Source: a candidate division BRC1 bacterium HGW-BRC1-1 (GTDB lineage Bacteria; Sumerlaeota; Sumerlaeia; Sumerlaeales; Sumerlaeaceae). From it: DNA of 64,000 bases. Positions 37,301 to 45,742 of this stretch are shown here, piece by piece. The position numbers were made by a program, and so were the translations under genes. Position 1 is the stretch's first letter, and the number at the start of each line of letters is the position of its first letter. The stretch covers positions 1 through 64,000 of the forward strand of contig PHCB01000004.1 in the NCBI GenBank assembly GCA_002842095.1. Direction: 5' to 3'. The notes under the pieces were generated by a model. That model saw only the letters and a list, made by a program, of their open reading frames with translations. It was not told the DNA's origin and ran no database searches.

Positions 37301-37748
37301 CGACGTCGCCGGCCTTGCGGAAGAGTTCAATGGCCTGGTTAAACTCCTTCGCTTCGAAGAAGAGTTTCGCCGCCTCGCCCCGCTGCCCCCTCTCTGCGTA
37401 AATTACTGCGGCTTCAATCTTCATCCCGTGCTCGATGCAAAACTTCACTGCACCCGGTTCGTCCCCCGCCTTCAAAAGACAATCCATTGCCCCGGCGTTA
37501 TCGCCCTGCACTTCGAGCAATTTGGCGGCTCGTGCAAAATCTCCTGCTTCGCGCGCCGCTTCCACAGCCTTGGGCAGGTTGCCGCATTTCTCATAAAACC
37601 GCAGCGCCAGACCAGGCAGCCCCGCGTGCATGTACATGTCGGCCGCTCGAGACTCTTCGTTGGCCTTGATGAACAGATTCGCGGCACCCTCAAAGTCACC
37701 CTTACGCGCGGCAGCCTCGGCCCGCATGGTCTGGATACTTTTTATCAT
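34383..37748 (-). CDS. Soluble Ser/Thr protein kinase fused to TPR and beta-propeller repeats
   Basis: The 1121-residue protein has no membrane segment. Residues 1-270 are helical TPR-like repeats; about 290-545 is a WD40/PQQ-like beta propeller (AVALSPDGKLVAIGADG and ILFSPDETSLVFVAGG repeats); about 545-830 is TPR again; and a full protein kinase domain follows at about 840-1110. The kinase has the glycine loop GQGGMG near 850, VAWK, the catalytic loop HRDVKPEN near 960, DFG near 985 and SPEQ. All key residues are present, so it should be active. Bacterial PknB-type kinases usually have the kinase first and a membrane anchor; here it is last and cytoplasmic. The PilB/GspE ATPase gene lies 33 bases upstream in the same direction. 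Confidence 0.9.
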   Translation of the reverse strand: MIKSIQTMRAEAAARKGDFEGAANLFIKANEESRAADMYMHAGLPGLALRFYEKCGNLPKAVEAAREAGDFARAAKLLEVQGDNAGAMDCLLKAGDEPGAVKFCIEHGMKIEAAVIYAERGQRGEAAKLFFEAKEFNQAIELFRKAGDVDRMVSAYLAREDPEVGAEECLQHEEWLAAGVLFETAEKFAKAARAYEKAEVLEQAAQMYERAGELERLGNVRKSMGRLDLATAAYADLRGHEAETADLFARLVVLESGETHDLGSVALCGAVAQAADALVVGLASRIVRIMTRSFKLRFEYRLSGDMTAAAVALSPDGKLVAIGADGSRETAGSLLMLLDENKRAVFQMPCSEVPRRILFSPDETSLVFVAGGECVCVSLEGEEVWRFPVDFMARALDLSPAGDLAAVGTLGGKLYLLNSSGKVEATKDLGDRVQAVRFDLSGKRIAALVGDNRFIIFDSDLKVLHDARFPFTVRNLEGLPGNAYLALSYGKNIGVFDWTGEQLSQIEMSGVVVALFSDPVRLQMLAALDDKHLVALQPQSFQEQAADYYTRAGKLKEAAAIYEQIEAFDKAYDLFRQLGEFENAARVMYATGDVVRAARHYEMVGRHEQAARLYEGAGEDSLAARCYGRAGDTRKAAEIYEKLGDLILAADFHEQHGDFKQAASLFKRTLQVDNAVGNFEAWLALHPDDMETIFELGDLYASERRNDDAIRMLQRLTDNEQYKREALRLTGECFLQKGLPDVAINRFEEAIGEGNKPARENIDLFYDIGLAHEAAERFDAAAEVFGRVMAIDYYFRDIQERLNQSKEMSALIAKPDVFDDIDLPTTVSRGQPKSADKSEGFERYRILRKLGQGGMGVVYLAMDERLHRQVAWKVLPSHLSGDAEFQQRLLREARAVAQLFNPHIVAIYDIVTDPSECYITMEYIEGETLRQKLKSTGRLSTAESCRIGIQIAEALAVAHDAGIVHRDVKPENIMIAAKESVVKMVDFGLAHLGDDQNLTREGVIAGTLAYMSPEQIRAESVDGRADIYALGLILYEMMAGSMAYTGENVLGQHLHGTIPDLRDVRSDAPGEYAELVMRCLVKDKEERVAAAREVIVALTPISQAAALLETTRFQDQGSLPT

Positions 37749-37781
37749 GGCAGCGCTTTCGAAGAGATCATCATTGGGTTC

Positions 37782-39767
37782 TTACTGTTTACGCTTCTCT
37801 TCCATCTGTTCGGGAAGGGTATTCCAAGCCTGAATGATTGCCGGCGACAGATTCATTTCTGAAGTCCCCTGCCGGTCACTGAAAGACAGAATTCCAATGA
37901 CCTCTTCCAGAGTGGCTGAACCATTGAGGGCCATCATGAAAGCGGCCTCCCGGAGGGGCAGGAACTTATCCGCCTCCTCAGCCACCCGGCGGACGCCCAG
38001 CGCATTGCAGTTTTCCAGGAAGGCCGCCCCCACGGCATCATCCACAGCCAGCATTTCAAACAAGCCAAGCCGTCCGATGAAGCCCAATTGGTTGCATCGT
38101 TCACAACCCCGCCCACGAAAGAATTCCAGCGAATCCGCGTCCATATCTTTCATCCGGAAGTAACGGAACAAACGCCGCGACGGAGTGTGGGGCGTGCGGC
38201 AATGGGGGCAAATCTGCCGGATCAACCGCTGAGAGAACGCCATGAGACCCGTGCTCGAAAGCAGATAAGTGCGCAGGCCCATATCAAGCAACCGCATGAC
38301 CGCACCGAACGAATCGTCCGCGTGAATCGTCGTCATAACCTTGTGACCGCTGAGGGCAGCATCCACCGCAGCCACCGCCGACGATTCATTGTTAACCTCG
38401 CCAAGTACAATCACGTCGGGATCCTGCCGCATCATGGCGCGCACGCGCTCGCTCATCACGTTGTCTTCGCCACCACGAACCTGACATTGCGTGATACCCT
38501 CGATGCTGAACTCCACGGGACTTTCCAGCGTGCAGATCTTCACTTCCCCCGTGTTGAGGTAATTCAGGCAGGCATACATGGAAGTGGTTTTCCCCGCGCC
38601 CGTTGGGCCGGAAAAGATTAACATGCCCGAAGGCGCATCGAGCGATTCGTGCACCATGCCCTGCACTCGTGGCAGCATGCCGATCTCGTGCAAATCCTTC
38701 AGACCCACCTCCCGTGTCAGCGCGCGGATGGTGATCGAGGTGCCAAGCACCGTCGGAAAAAAAGAAACCCGCATGTCGATCTGCTGGTTATCCAGAGAGA
38801 CGTAAATATTGCCATCGAAGGAATCCGCATTGTCGGTCACGTCCAACCCGGCCAGCACCTTGATTCGGCGCACAATGTTGTTCGACAAATGCGACGGCAG
38901 ATCGGTCTCGAAAAGCAGCTTGCCATCGATGCGATGCCGCACCCGAAGGCGGTTATACATGCTCTCAATATGAATGTCACTGGCGCGTTGTTGGATCGCA
39001 TTGCTCAGAAGATAATCGACGATGTTAACCACCTGATTGTCGGCGCCCACATCGGGCCGCACCTTCTGAAGCTCATACCGCTGAAAGGACGATGTGGCCT
39101 TTGTGTCAGTTTCGCCCTTTGTGCCGGTGCCCATGAGCACTTGCTCATCAAAGAGTTCCTTGATGGCCTTCTCAATGTGCGAGCGCGGAGCAACGGCAAT
39201 TTCATAACGCCCCCCCAGTTGCTGATCCAGCATCGCGATGGCCTGATCATCGAGGGGGTTGTGCATCAGGATCGTTATAATTTCCCCATCCTTCGAAAGC
39301 GGCAGCACGATATGCTGACGCAGAAACGGTTGGGGCAGCAACCGCAGAAGGCCGCGGTCGATGAAGCGCTTGTTCGGAATGATGCACGGATAATCCAGCT
39401 GACGACTGAGGGCGTTAGCCACCTGCTCTTCAGTGATAACCTTCGCATCGATCAGAACCTCGCATAACTGCCGCGAAGTTTCCTTGTTTACCTTAAGCGC
39501 AGCGTCGAGTTGCTCACGCGTAATGATCCCCGAATCAAAGAGGATGGACCCGATCGGCACACGGTGACTATACTTGCGGGCAACGTCGCGCAATTGGCGC
39601 CGGGTTACGTAATCAAGGTCCAGAAGGACATCGCCCAGGCGACGACGGTCGAGGTTGTCTTGCTGCACCTGCAAGGCGTGGCGCAACTGATTCTGGGTAA
39701 TGGCGCCCTCAAGAACCAATGCCTTGCCAAGCCGCATATTAGCGATTCTGCCGGATGCAGTGGACAT
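37782..39767 (-). CDS. Type IV pilus/type II secretion assembly ATPase (PilB/GspE)
   Basis: The 661-residue protein has two MshEN-like N-terminal regions (residues 1-60 and 65-150), then the secretion ATPase core: RASDIHIE, Walker A GPTGAGKTT, HADD (His box), and the zinc tetracysteine CPHC ... CERC near the C-terminus. It would power pilus extension or type II secretion at the cytoplasmic face. In the Walker B region the usual GEIRDxET reads GEVNNESS: the glutamate is kept, but the R-D pair is replaced by N-N. GGAG lies 9 bases before the ATG. The kinase gene follows 33 bases downstream in the same operon. The rest of the machine is not in the window. Confidence 0.92.
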   Translation of the reverse strand: MSTASGRIANMRLGKALVLEGAITQNQLRHALQVQQDNLDRRRLGDVLLDLDYVTRRQLRDVARKYSHRVPIGSILFDSGIITREQLDAALKVNKETSRQLCEVLIDAKVITEEQVANALSRQLDYPCIIPNKRFIDRGLLRLLPQPFLRQHIVLPLSKDGEIITILMHNPLDDQAIAMLDQQLGGRYEIAVAPRSHIEKAIKELFDEQVLMGTGTKGETDTKATSSFQRYELQKVRPDVGADNQVVNIVDYLLSNAIQQRASDIHIESMYNRLRVRHRIDGKLLFETDLPSHLSNNIVRRIKVLAGLDVTDNADSFDGNIYVSLDNQQIDMRVSFFPTVLGTSITIRALTREVGLKDLHEIGMLPRVQGMVHESLDAPSGMLIFSGPTGAGKTTSMYACLNYLNTGEVKICTLESPVEFSIEGITQCQVRGGEDNVMSERVRAMMRQDPDVIVLGEVNNESSAVAAVDAALSGHKVMTTIHADDSFGAVMRLLDMGLRTYLLSSTGLMAFSQRLIRQICPHCRTPHTPSRRLFRYFRMKDMDADSLEFFRGRGCERCNQLGFIGRLGLFEMLAVDDAVGAAFLENCNALGVRRVAEEADKFLPLREAAFMMALNGSATLEEVIGILSFSDRQGTSEMNLSPAIIQAWNTLPEQMEEKRKQ

Positions 39768-39915
39768 GAAACGAATCTCCTCCTCGTCGGCAATTGCGCC
39801 GACCCAAGTCCTTAAACCAAACCGATGTCAAAAACAAAGCCTTGCAAAAATTCCTGTCAAGTCACCATGTTTTATTAACGAATCAATCAGAGCGATCTTT
39901 TCAAACAGCTGTTTG

Positions 39916-40737
39916 TCAGGTCTGTCGTATCGCTTCCAACACTCTCGCGGTGATGTCCTCAATCAGCGACTCCATCTGGTCGGTGTCGGTCCGTTGATTC
40001 ACCACCGACTGCGAGGGGGGCACGCCCGTGGAACAGAGACACTCCCCCGCCTCCAAACGACGATCCACCACACCAAGCTTTTCGCGGAGTTGCAAAAGTT
40101 CCAACGCCTGCACTTCACTGATCTGCTGCCATCCTCCAAGGTTTGCCGCCAGTAGCAGAATGCGACAATATTGCTCCAGGGTCTCCATGCGATAGTAGCA
40201 TTCGAAGGGATCGCTTCCCACCGTCAGAGCCCCATGGTTCGTCAAAACGAACGCATTGTGATTCGCCAGAAACGGACGCAACGTGGCGGCAAACTCATCG
40301 GTGCCGGGGGTGGCATACGACGTCAGCGGAATTTCTCCCAGGAACAATTCAATCTCGGGCAGAATGCACTTCGGCAGCGGTTTGCGAGCCACCGCGAAGG
40401 CCGTGGCATGGGGCGGGTGAACATGGACCACAGCCCGAACATCCGGACGCACACGGTAAATTTCCAGATGCGCTTTCACTTCACTCGTCACGCGCAGCGG
40501 CCCTGACAATTGTTGTCCGTCCAGCGTAACCACGGGCAGCTCTTCGGGTTTCATGAAGCCTTTGCTGACCATGGTGGGTGTGGCCAGAATACGGTCGCCA
40601 TCCAATCGCACGGAAAAATTGCCGTCGTTGCTGGCAATGTACTCGCGCTTCCAGACGCGTCGCCCCACCTCGCAGAGAGCTTCGCGCATCTCCGCCTCAT
40701 ACCTCATCGGGTCAGTTTGCCCATGCGAGATGCTCAT
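39916..40737 (-). CDS. Class II aldolase/adducin-family protein
   Basis: The 273-residue protein has the zinc site of class II aldolases (HVHPPH near residue 105 and NHG near 167) and the glutamate in TSEVKAH, with the substrate-loop ASNDGNFSVR near 36. Relatives include L-fuculose-1-phosphate aldolase, ribulose-5-phosphate epimerase and tetronate-phosphate decarboxylases, so the exact reaction is open. About 55 residues past the usual end form an extra C-terminal helical tail. Its start overlaps the stop of the glycerate kinase gene by four bases, so the pair is coupled. Confidence 0.85.
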   Translation of the reverse strand: MSISHGQTDPMRYEAEMREALCEVGRRVWKREYIASNDGNFSVRLDGDRILATPTMVSKGFMKPEELPVVTLDGQQLSGPLRVTSEVKAHLEIYRVRPDVRAVVHVHPPHATAFAVARKPLPKCILPEIELFLGEIPLTSYATPGTDEFAATLRPFLANHNAFVLTNHGALTVGSDPFECYYRMETLEQYCRILLLAANLGGWQQISEVQALELLQLREKLGVVDRRLEAGECLCSTGVPPSQSVVNQRTDTDQMESLIEDITARVLEAIRQT

Positions 40738-41876
40738 GATGCTCGCCCCCGTCCGAGGTACGTCGTCAATTTTTGCGTCAGCATTTCCGGTGTCTTATCC
40801 CGCCTCTGCTCCACCGGCAATTCCTCACAACACGCGATCACTTCAACCCCTTGGTCCGCCGCCGCAGCCACGGCCTCGGCGGACGCACTTCCACATGCAA
40901 TAATCGCCCGCTTGCCACATCGGAGCGCCGCCTGCGCGGCCGCCCACGGAGCTTTACCATGGAGACTTGTCATATCGAAACGCCCCTCACTGGTTATCAC
41001 ACCATCGGCCTGTTCGAGCAGGGCCGGCAGCTTGATTTGATCAAGAAGCATCTCTGCCCCACTTTGAATCTCACCACCGAGGGCAGACAACATGAAACCC
41101 AATCCGCCTGCGGCCCCGGCTCCCGGCAACGTTCTTAACTGAGCATCAGCGTTGCGTCCGCTCTCCGCCAGCGCCTCCACTTCATCGGCAAACCTGCTCA
41201 TTGCACCGTCCAAAGCCACCGCCTGTTCGGCTGTAGCCCCCTTCTGCGGAGAGAAAACCATGGCCGCCCCCTGCGGACCCAAAAGCGGATTCCGCACATC
41301 CGTGCAAATCTTCGTTGTTGCGGGAAGCACGCTGGGAAGCGTCGCCAGCGAATACTTTTGGTCGACCAAATCCTGCGCGGTCCATCCGGCTTTCGGCGGA
41401 GCCTCACTCGCGCCGCTCAGGATTGATAATTGTCCCAACATCCCGAGCCCCCCTTCACACGTTGCCGATCCTCCCAGGCCAATCAGCAATGTTTCAGTTC
41501 CCATCTGATACGCAGCGAAAATCATGTCTCCCAGTCCTGCCGTGCCGGATGCCATGATGTCGCGTTTCGCGGGTTCAACGAGGGCCAAACCACAAGTTAA
41601 CGCCGCCTCAATAACACAGAGCCTCTTGGTCTCATCAAAGAGCATATCCGCAACCACGGGGTTTCCCAGAGGATCGCAGCACTCGACCCGCACCCGTCGA
41701 AGTTCACCCCCGAACGCATCCTCGCACGCCTCAAGAAACCCGTCACCACCGTCGCTCAGACAAAAGCCACGGAGAACTTCCGCACCGGCCTGAGCAACAG
41801 CATTTTCCAAGCACTGCCGTGCTGTGCGCACAGGCAGTGACTCCTTCATGGCGTGACCCAGGCAAAGATATCTCAT
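40734..41876 (-). CDS. Glycerate kinase (type 1, GarK/GlxK family)
   Basis: The 380-residue protein matches the glycerate kinase family: LSDGGDGFLEA near the N-terminus, LIGLGGSATCEGGLGML, ICTDVRNPLLGPQGAA and GAGAAGGLGFML. It phosphorylates D-glycerate to 2-phosphoglycerate, feeding glycolysis. It is the first gene of a two-gene unit with the class II aldolase. Together they suggest breakdown of a sugar acid or a C4-C6 phosphate that yields glycerate or a related acid (inference). Confidence 0.92.
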   Translation of the reverse strand: MRYLCLGHAMKESLPVRTARQCLENAVAQAGAEVLRGFCLSDGGDGFLEACEDAFGGELRRVRVECCDPLGNPVVADMLFDETKRLCVIEAALTCGLALVEPAKRDIMASGTAGLGDMIFAAYQMGTETLLIGLGGSATCEGGLGMLGQLSILSGASEAPPKAGWTAQDLVDQKYSLATLPSVLPATTKICTDVRNPLLGPQGAAMVFSPQKGATAEQAVALDGAMSRFADEVEALAESGRNADAQLRTLPGAGAAGGLGFMLSALGGEIQSGAEMLLDQIKLPALLEQADGVITSEGRFDMTSLHGKAPWAAAQAALRCGKRAIIACGSASAEAVAAAADQGVEVIACCEELPVEQRRDKTPEMLTQKLTTYLGRGRAS

Positions 41877-41951
41877 GGCCCGTTTAATGCCCGCGCGCTA
41901 ACTCAGCCGCAAGAAAAAGCGGTTATACATAGTGACGCTACCTTGCCGCTG

Positions 41952-43121
41952 CTAATTATCCCGCCCCTCCGTCAGTTCATATTCCGCCGAAACCGCCTTG
42001 CCTCCCCGATCGATGCTGAACGGCACCTTCGTCCCCACCGGTTGGGTCCACAAAAACAACTCCAGATCGCGAGCATCGCGCACGGATCTGATGCCTGCGT
42101 TCGTGATGATGTCGCCCACCCGCAGCCCCGCTTTTTCTCCGGGACCGCTCTTCACCAATTCTGAGATGAGTGCGCCGTTGGTGGCTTTCGAACCCAGCAT
42201 ACCCGCGATGCGGGGCGTCACATTCTGCACCGCAAAATCGACCATCCGCGAACGGATACGCTTGTACTTCACAACCTCGTCCACCGCCGCCTTTACACGG
42301 TTCACCGGGATGGCAAACCCGATCCCCTCCGACCCGCCGCTGCGCGACATGATGAACGTATTGATTCCCACCAGCTCGCCGTCGGAGTTGATCAGCGCAC
42401 CGCCGCTGTTACCCGGGTTGATGGCCGCGTCGGTTTGAATCATATCATTGTAAACCTTCCCCGAACCGGCAGCACTGCGGAAGGTCCGCTGCGTCGCGCT
42501 CACCACACCCAGCGTCACCGAAGGCTTTGGATCGCCTATCAGATTGCCAAACGGATTGCCCATGGCCAGCACCCATTCGCCCACCAGAATGTCGTTGCTG
42601 TCGCCCAACTTCACCGGCTGCAGGTCCTTCGCCTCCACCCGCAACACGGCCACATCCACCAGCGGATCCGCGTCCACCAGTTTCGCTGGCAGTTCCCGCC
42701 CGTCCATCAATGTCACAAAAATGTCGTCAACTTTATCCACCACGTGATAATTTGTCACAATGAGCCCATCGCCCGAAACCACCACACCCGATCCCAAATA
42801 AGGAATTCGCTCCTGATAGGGATAAATGAGATATCGCTGGAAGAAATCGGTGTTGGGATTGATGAACAGCGTCGTGCGGGAAGCGCCCACGCTGACGATC
42901 GACGGCGAAACGCGCTCCGCCGCCTCAACGATTTCGGTCCGGCGGTTCTGGGTGCGCGGCGCTGCGCGCTCTGTGGCCGAGGTCGCAAAGTCAGCCTGCG
43001 CAAAGGCGCTCCCCTCCACCACCCCAAGCGGGGAAACACCTCCCCGGCGATCCACAACCAGGGCCACAAGCAGCAACACGTTCAGCGCAACCAACACAAA
43101 CATCGCGTTTTTCAGTTTCAT
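41952..43121 (-). CDS. HtrA/DegP-like serine protease with one PDZ domain
   Basis: The 389-residue protein has an N-terminal membrane anchor (about residues 6-24), a trypsin-like protease domain with the triad near H126 (NYHVVDK), D156 (LVDVAVLRV) and S239 (NPGNSGGALIN), and one PDZ domain (about 290-380). This is the DegS/HtrA layout: a periplasmic, tethered protease for envelope stress or protein quality control. ATG 43121 is chosen over an upstream TTG because AAAGGA lies 9 bases before it. Its 3' neighbour, the glycerate kinase gene, starts 75 bases further on in the same direction. Confidence 0.93.
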   Translation of the reverse strand: MKLKNAMFVLVALNVLLLVALVVDRRGGVSPLGVVEGSAFAQADFATSATERAAPRTQNRRTEIVEAAERVSPSIVSVGASRTTLFINPNTDFFQRYLIYPYQERIPYLGSGVVVSGDGLIVTNYHVVDKVDDIFVTLMDGRELPAKLVDADPLVDVAVLRVEAKDLQPVKLGDSNDILVGEWVLAMGNPFGNLIGDPKPSVTLGVVSATQRTFRSAAGSGKVYNDMIQTDAAINPGNSGGALINSDGELVGINTFIMSRSGGSEGIGFAIPVNRVKAAVDEVVKYKRIRSRMVDFAVQNVTPRIAGMLGSKATNGALISELVKSGPGEKAGLRVGDIITNAGIRSVRDARDLELFLWTQPVGTKVPFSIDRGGKAVSAEYELTEGRDN

Positions 43122-43268
43122 AAAAGGCAATCCTTTCAAACCAGGGCGAAAATCGGGCTATCGCTTCATAAGCTATTACCGTGCCAAAACGCTGGTTTTT
43201 TTGTTGCGCCCGCGCCCCCGACAAGGCCAGCCTGCTCCTGTTTACAACCACCATCAAAGGAAGCATCC

Positions 43269-43730
43269 ATGAGCATCTCCCTGCGCGTCGCGGTTCGCCG
43301 CGCCTCTTTTGCGCTCACTGCGGCCATCTGCTGCGTCATCATTGCCGGTTGCTGCAATGGCAAAATGCCCAACAACTGGAAGCACAGTTTCGACCCGCCC
43401 ATGAACCACGAAGGGCGCGAAGAGATCTGCCTCTACAACCTCGAACGCATTCTGGACGCCAAGCAGGAATGGGCCCGCGACACCGGAGCCGGCGTCGGCC
43501 AGCTGTCCCCCTCCACCGAGGTTCTCGCCCACAAATACTTCCGCAAGTATGAGTACGGCCGCCGCGCCGACATGGACGACGACACCCAGAACCTCCCGAT
43601 CTTTCAACCCATCTGCCCCCGCGGCGGAGAATACATCATCGGCACCGTGGGCCAGCGCCCCAAATGCTCCGTGTGCGGCGATCTCCTTCGCGATTACGAC
43701 ACCAAAATCCGGATGACCCACACTCACTGA
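43269..43730 (+). CDS. Lipoprotein with pseudopilin-like C-terminal domain
   Basis: The 153-residue protein has a lipoprotein signal (IIAGC). After it comes an NLERILDAKQEWARDTG helix and a Cys-rich ending, CPRGGEYIIGTVGQRPKCSVCG. This ending matches the small pseudopilin-like globular domain common in Verrucomicrobia and Lentisphaerae, where the form is usually 'CP.GG.Y..G.....P.CS'. Here it is on a lipoprotein instead of a prepilin. The open frame begins far upstream, but ATG 43269 follows AAAGGA by 6 bases and aligns with the lipoprotein signal. Its role is unknown; purN starts 18 bases after it. Confidence 0.78.
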   Translation: MSISLRVAVRRASFALTAAICCVIIAGCCNGKMPNNWKHSFDPPMNHEGREEICLYNLERILDAKQEWARDTGAGVGQLSPSTEVLAHKYFRKYEYGRRADMDDDTQNLPIFQPICPRGGEYIIGTVGQRPKCSVCGDLLRDYDTKIRMTHTH

Positions 43731-43748
43731 TTCAACCGCAGGAAAACG

Positions 43749-44438
43749 ATGACTAACGCAGTTCAGCCCGACGCCACCTCTTCCCCGGTGCGCGTCGGGA
43801 TTCTATTGTCGGGTCGTGGCTCGAACCTCGAAGCACTGCTACGCCATGCCCGCGCCGGCACCTTTGCCCGAGCGCAATTCGCCGCCGCTCTCAGCGACAT
43901 TCCCACCGCCCCCGGCCTCGCCGCCGCCGCCCGCGCCGGGCTTCCCGCCTCCGCGCTGGAGCCGTCCGCTTTTCCCTCGCGCGTTGCCTACGAGACCGAA
44001 ATCGTCCGTCGTTTCGATGAACTCGGCATCGAATGGCTTTGCCTCGCCGGCTACATGCGGATCGTCGGCAAGACCCTCCTCGCCCGCTACCCCTCGCGCA
44101 TCCTCAACATACACCCCTCCCTGCTGCCCGCCTTCCCCGGCCTTCACGCCCAGCAACAGGCGCTCGACCACGGCGTTCGCGTGGCCGGATGCACGGTCCA
44201 TCTCGTTGATTCCGGCATGGACACCGGGCCCATCATTGCCCAGGCCACCGTGCCCGTCCTCGACAACGACACCGAGGAAACCCTCTCGGCGCGCATCCTC
44301 GTGCAGGAACACAAGCTGTACGCCGACGGCCTCAAGCGCATCACCGAACAGCCCTGGGAACTGCAAGGCCGCCGCCTCATATTTCTCCCAACCACCAACA
44401 GCTCCAGCCCCTCCCCGAAAGGAAACCCCATCCCATGA
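43749..44438 (+). CDS. purN: Phosphoribosylglycinamide formyltransferase PurN
   Basis: PurN transfers a formyl group from 10-formyltetrahydrofolate to glycinamide ribonucleotide, the third step of purine synthesis. The 229-residue protein has the phosphate loop SGRGSNLEALL, the catalytic region NIHPSLLPAFPG, and the catalytic Asp in DSGMDTGPI. AGGA lies 6 bases before the ATG. It overlaps purB by four bases (ATGA). The C-terminus is about 25 residues longer than usual, with a Ser/Pro-rich tail. Confidence 0.95.
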   Translation: MTNAVQPDATSSPVRVGILLSGRGSNLEALLRHARAGTFARAQFAAALSDIPTAPGLAAAARAGLPASALEPSAFPSRVAYETEIVRRFDELGIEWLCLAGYMRIVGKTLLARYPSRILNIHPSLLPAFPGLHAQQQALDHGVRVAGCTVHLVDSGMDTGPIIAQATVPVLDNDTEETLSARILVQEHKLYADGLKRITEQPWELQGRRLIFLPTTNSSSPSPKGNPIP

Positions 44439-45742
44439 TCGAACGTTACAGCACCCCCGAGATGCGCGAACTCTGGAGCGAGCAGGCGAAATTTCAAGCC
44501 TGGCTCGACGTGGAACTCGCCGCCTGCGACGTGTGGGCCGAGCACGACCGCATCCCGCCCGATGAACTGAACACCATCCACGAGCGCGCCCGGTTCGACA
44601 TCGCCCGCATCGACGAAATCGAAGCAACTGTCCACCACGATGTCATCGCCTTCACCACAAGCCTCGCCGAGAACATCGGCCCCGCCTCGCGCTTCGTTCA
44701 CATGGGCCTCACCAGCAACGATGTCGTCGATACTGCCAACGGCCTCCGCCTTAAACAAGCCGGCGCCCTCATCCTCGCCGAGCTTGAACGCCTCATCGAA
44801 GTCCTGCGCGCCTTCGCCGACACCCACAAGCGTCAGGTGATGGTCGGACGCACCCACGGCATCCACGCCGAGCCCATCACCCTCGGCCTCAAGTTCCTCG
44901 TCTATCATCAGGAAATGCTGCGCAACCGACGCCGTCTGGTGGAGGCCTTCGCGGGTGTTTCGGTCGGAAAGATTTCCGGCGCCGTGGGCACCTTCGCCCA
45001 CACCGGCCCCGATTTCGAAACCGCCGTTTGCGACAAACTGCAACTCGACCACGCCCCCGTTTCCACCCAGGTGCTCCAACGCGATCGCCACGCCGCGCTC
45101 ATCTGTGCCATCGCCGTGTGCGGCGGCGGCATCGAGAAAATCGCCACCGAGATTCGTCACCTCCAGCGCACCGAAGTTCGCGAATTGGAAGAGCCCTTTT
45201 CCAAGGGGCAAAAGGGTTCCAGCGCCATGCCCCACAAGCGCAACCCCGTGAAGTGCGAACAGCTCACCGGCCTCGCCCGCCTGCTTCGCGGCCACGTCGT
45301 CCCGGCGCTGGAGAACATCGCCCTCTGGCACGAACGCGACATCAGCCATTCCAGCACCGAGCGCGTGATTCTGCCCGACGCCACCACGCTGCTGCACTAC
45401 ATGCTGCGCATGACCACACGCATCGTGGACACCCTCCATATTTATCCCGACGCCATGCAGCGCAACCTCGACCACACCCGCGGCCTCATCTTTTCCCAGC
45501 GCGTGCTGCTCGCTCTCATCGACTCCGGCATGGTGCGCGAAGACGCCTACGATGTCGTCCAGTCCGCCGCCATGAAAACCTGGGGCGACCCCGCCTCAAC
45601 CCTGCGCGCCAACCTCCAGGCCGACGACCGTTTCACCGCGGTCATGTCTCCCGAAGCCCTCGATGCCGCAATGGATTCCAACGCTTTCCTTAATTACCTC
45701 GACGCCATATACGATCGCGCCAGTCGCGCGGAGAACCCATGA
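44435..45742 (+). CDS. purB: Adenylosuccinate lyase PurB
   Basis: PurB acts twice in purine synthesis, releasing fumarate from SAICAR and from adenylosuccinate. The 435-residue protein has the superfamily signature GSSAMPHKRNP, the TSNDVVDTA loop, and GRTHGIHAEP with the catalytic histidine. It is translationally coupled to purN upstream and to an M20 amidohydrolase downstream by ATGA overlaps. The codon use is strongly GC-rich, which creates long mirror frames on the other strand. Confidence 0.96.
   Translation: MIERYSTPEMRELWSEQAKFQAWLDVELAACDVWAEHDRIPPDELNTIHERARFDIARIDEIEATVHHDVIAFTTSLAENIGPASRFVHMGLTSNDVVDTANGLRLKQAGALILAELERLIEVLRAFADTHKRQVMVGRTHGIHAEPITLGLKFLVYHQEMLRNRRRLVEAFAGVSVGKISGAVGTFAHTGPDFETAVCDKLQLDHAPVSTQVLQRDRHAALICAIAVCGGGIEKIATEIRHLQRTEVRELEEPFSKGQKGSSAMPHKRNPVKCEQLTGLARLLRGHVVPALENIALWHERDISHSSTERVILPDATTLLHYMLRMTTRIVDTLHIYPDAMQRNLDHTRGLIFSQRVLLALIDSGMVREDAYDVVQSAAMKTWGDPASTLRANLQADDRFTAVMSPEALDAAMDSNAFLNYLDAIYDRASRAENP

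Noticed and set aside
35337-37862. Two long plus-strand frames across the kinase gene (390 and 384 codons)
   Set aside because: They run opposite repeat and kinase domains that match known folds and themselves carry no domain.
42435-43268. The upstream half of the frame that contains the pseudopilin-like lipoprotein
   Set aside because: It lies antisense to the HtrA gene and is His/Arg-rich; the lipoprotein starts at ATG 43269 with its own AAAGGA site.
44144-45475. A 443-codon minus-strand frame across purB
   Set aside because: It opposes a clear adenylosuccinate lyase and is Gly/Val/His-rich with no domain.
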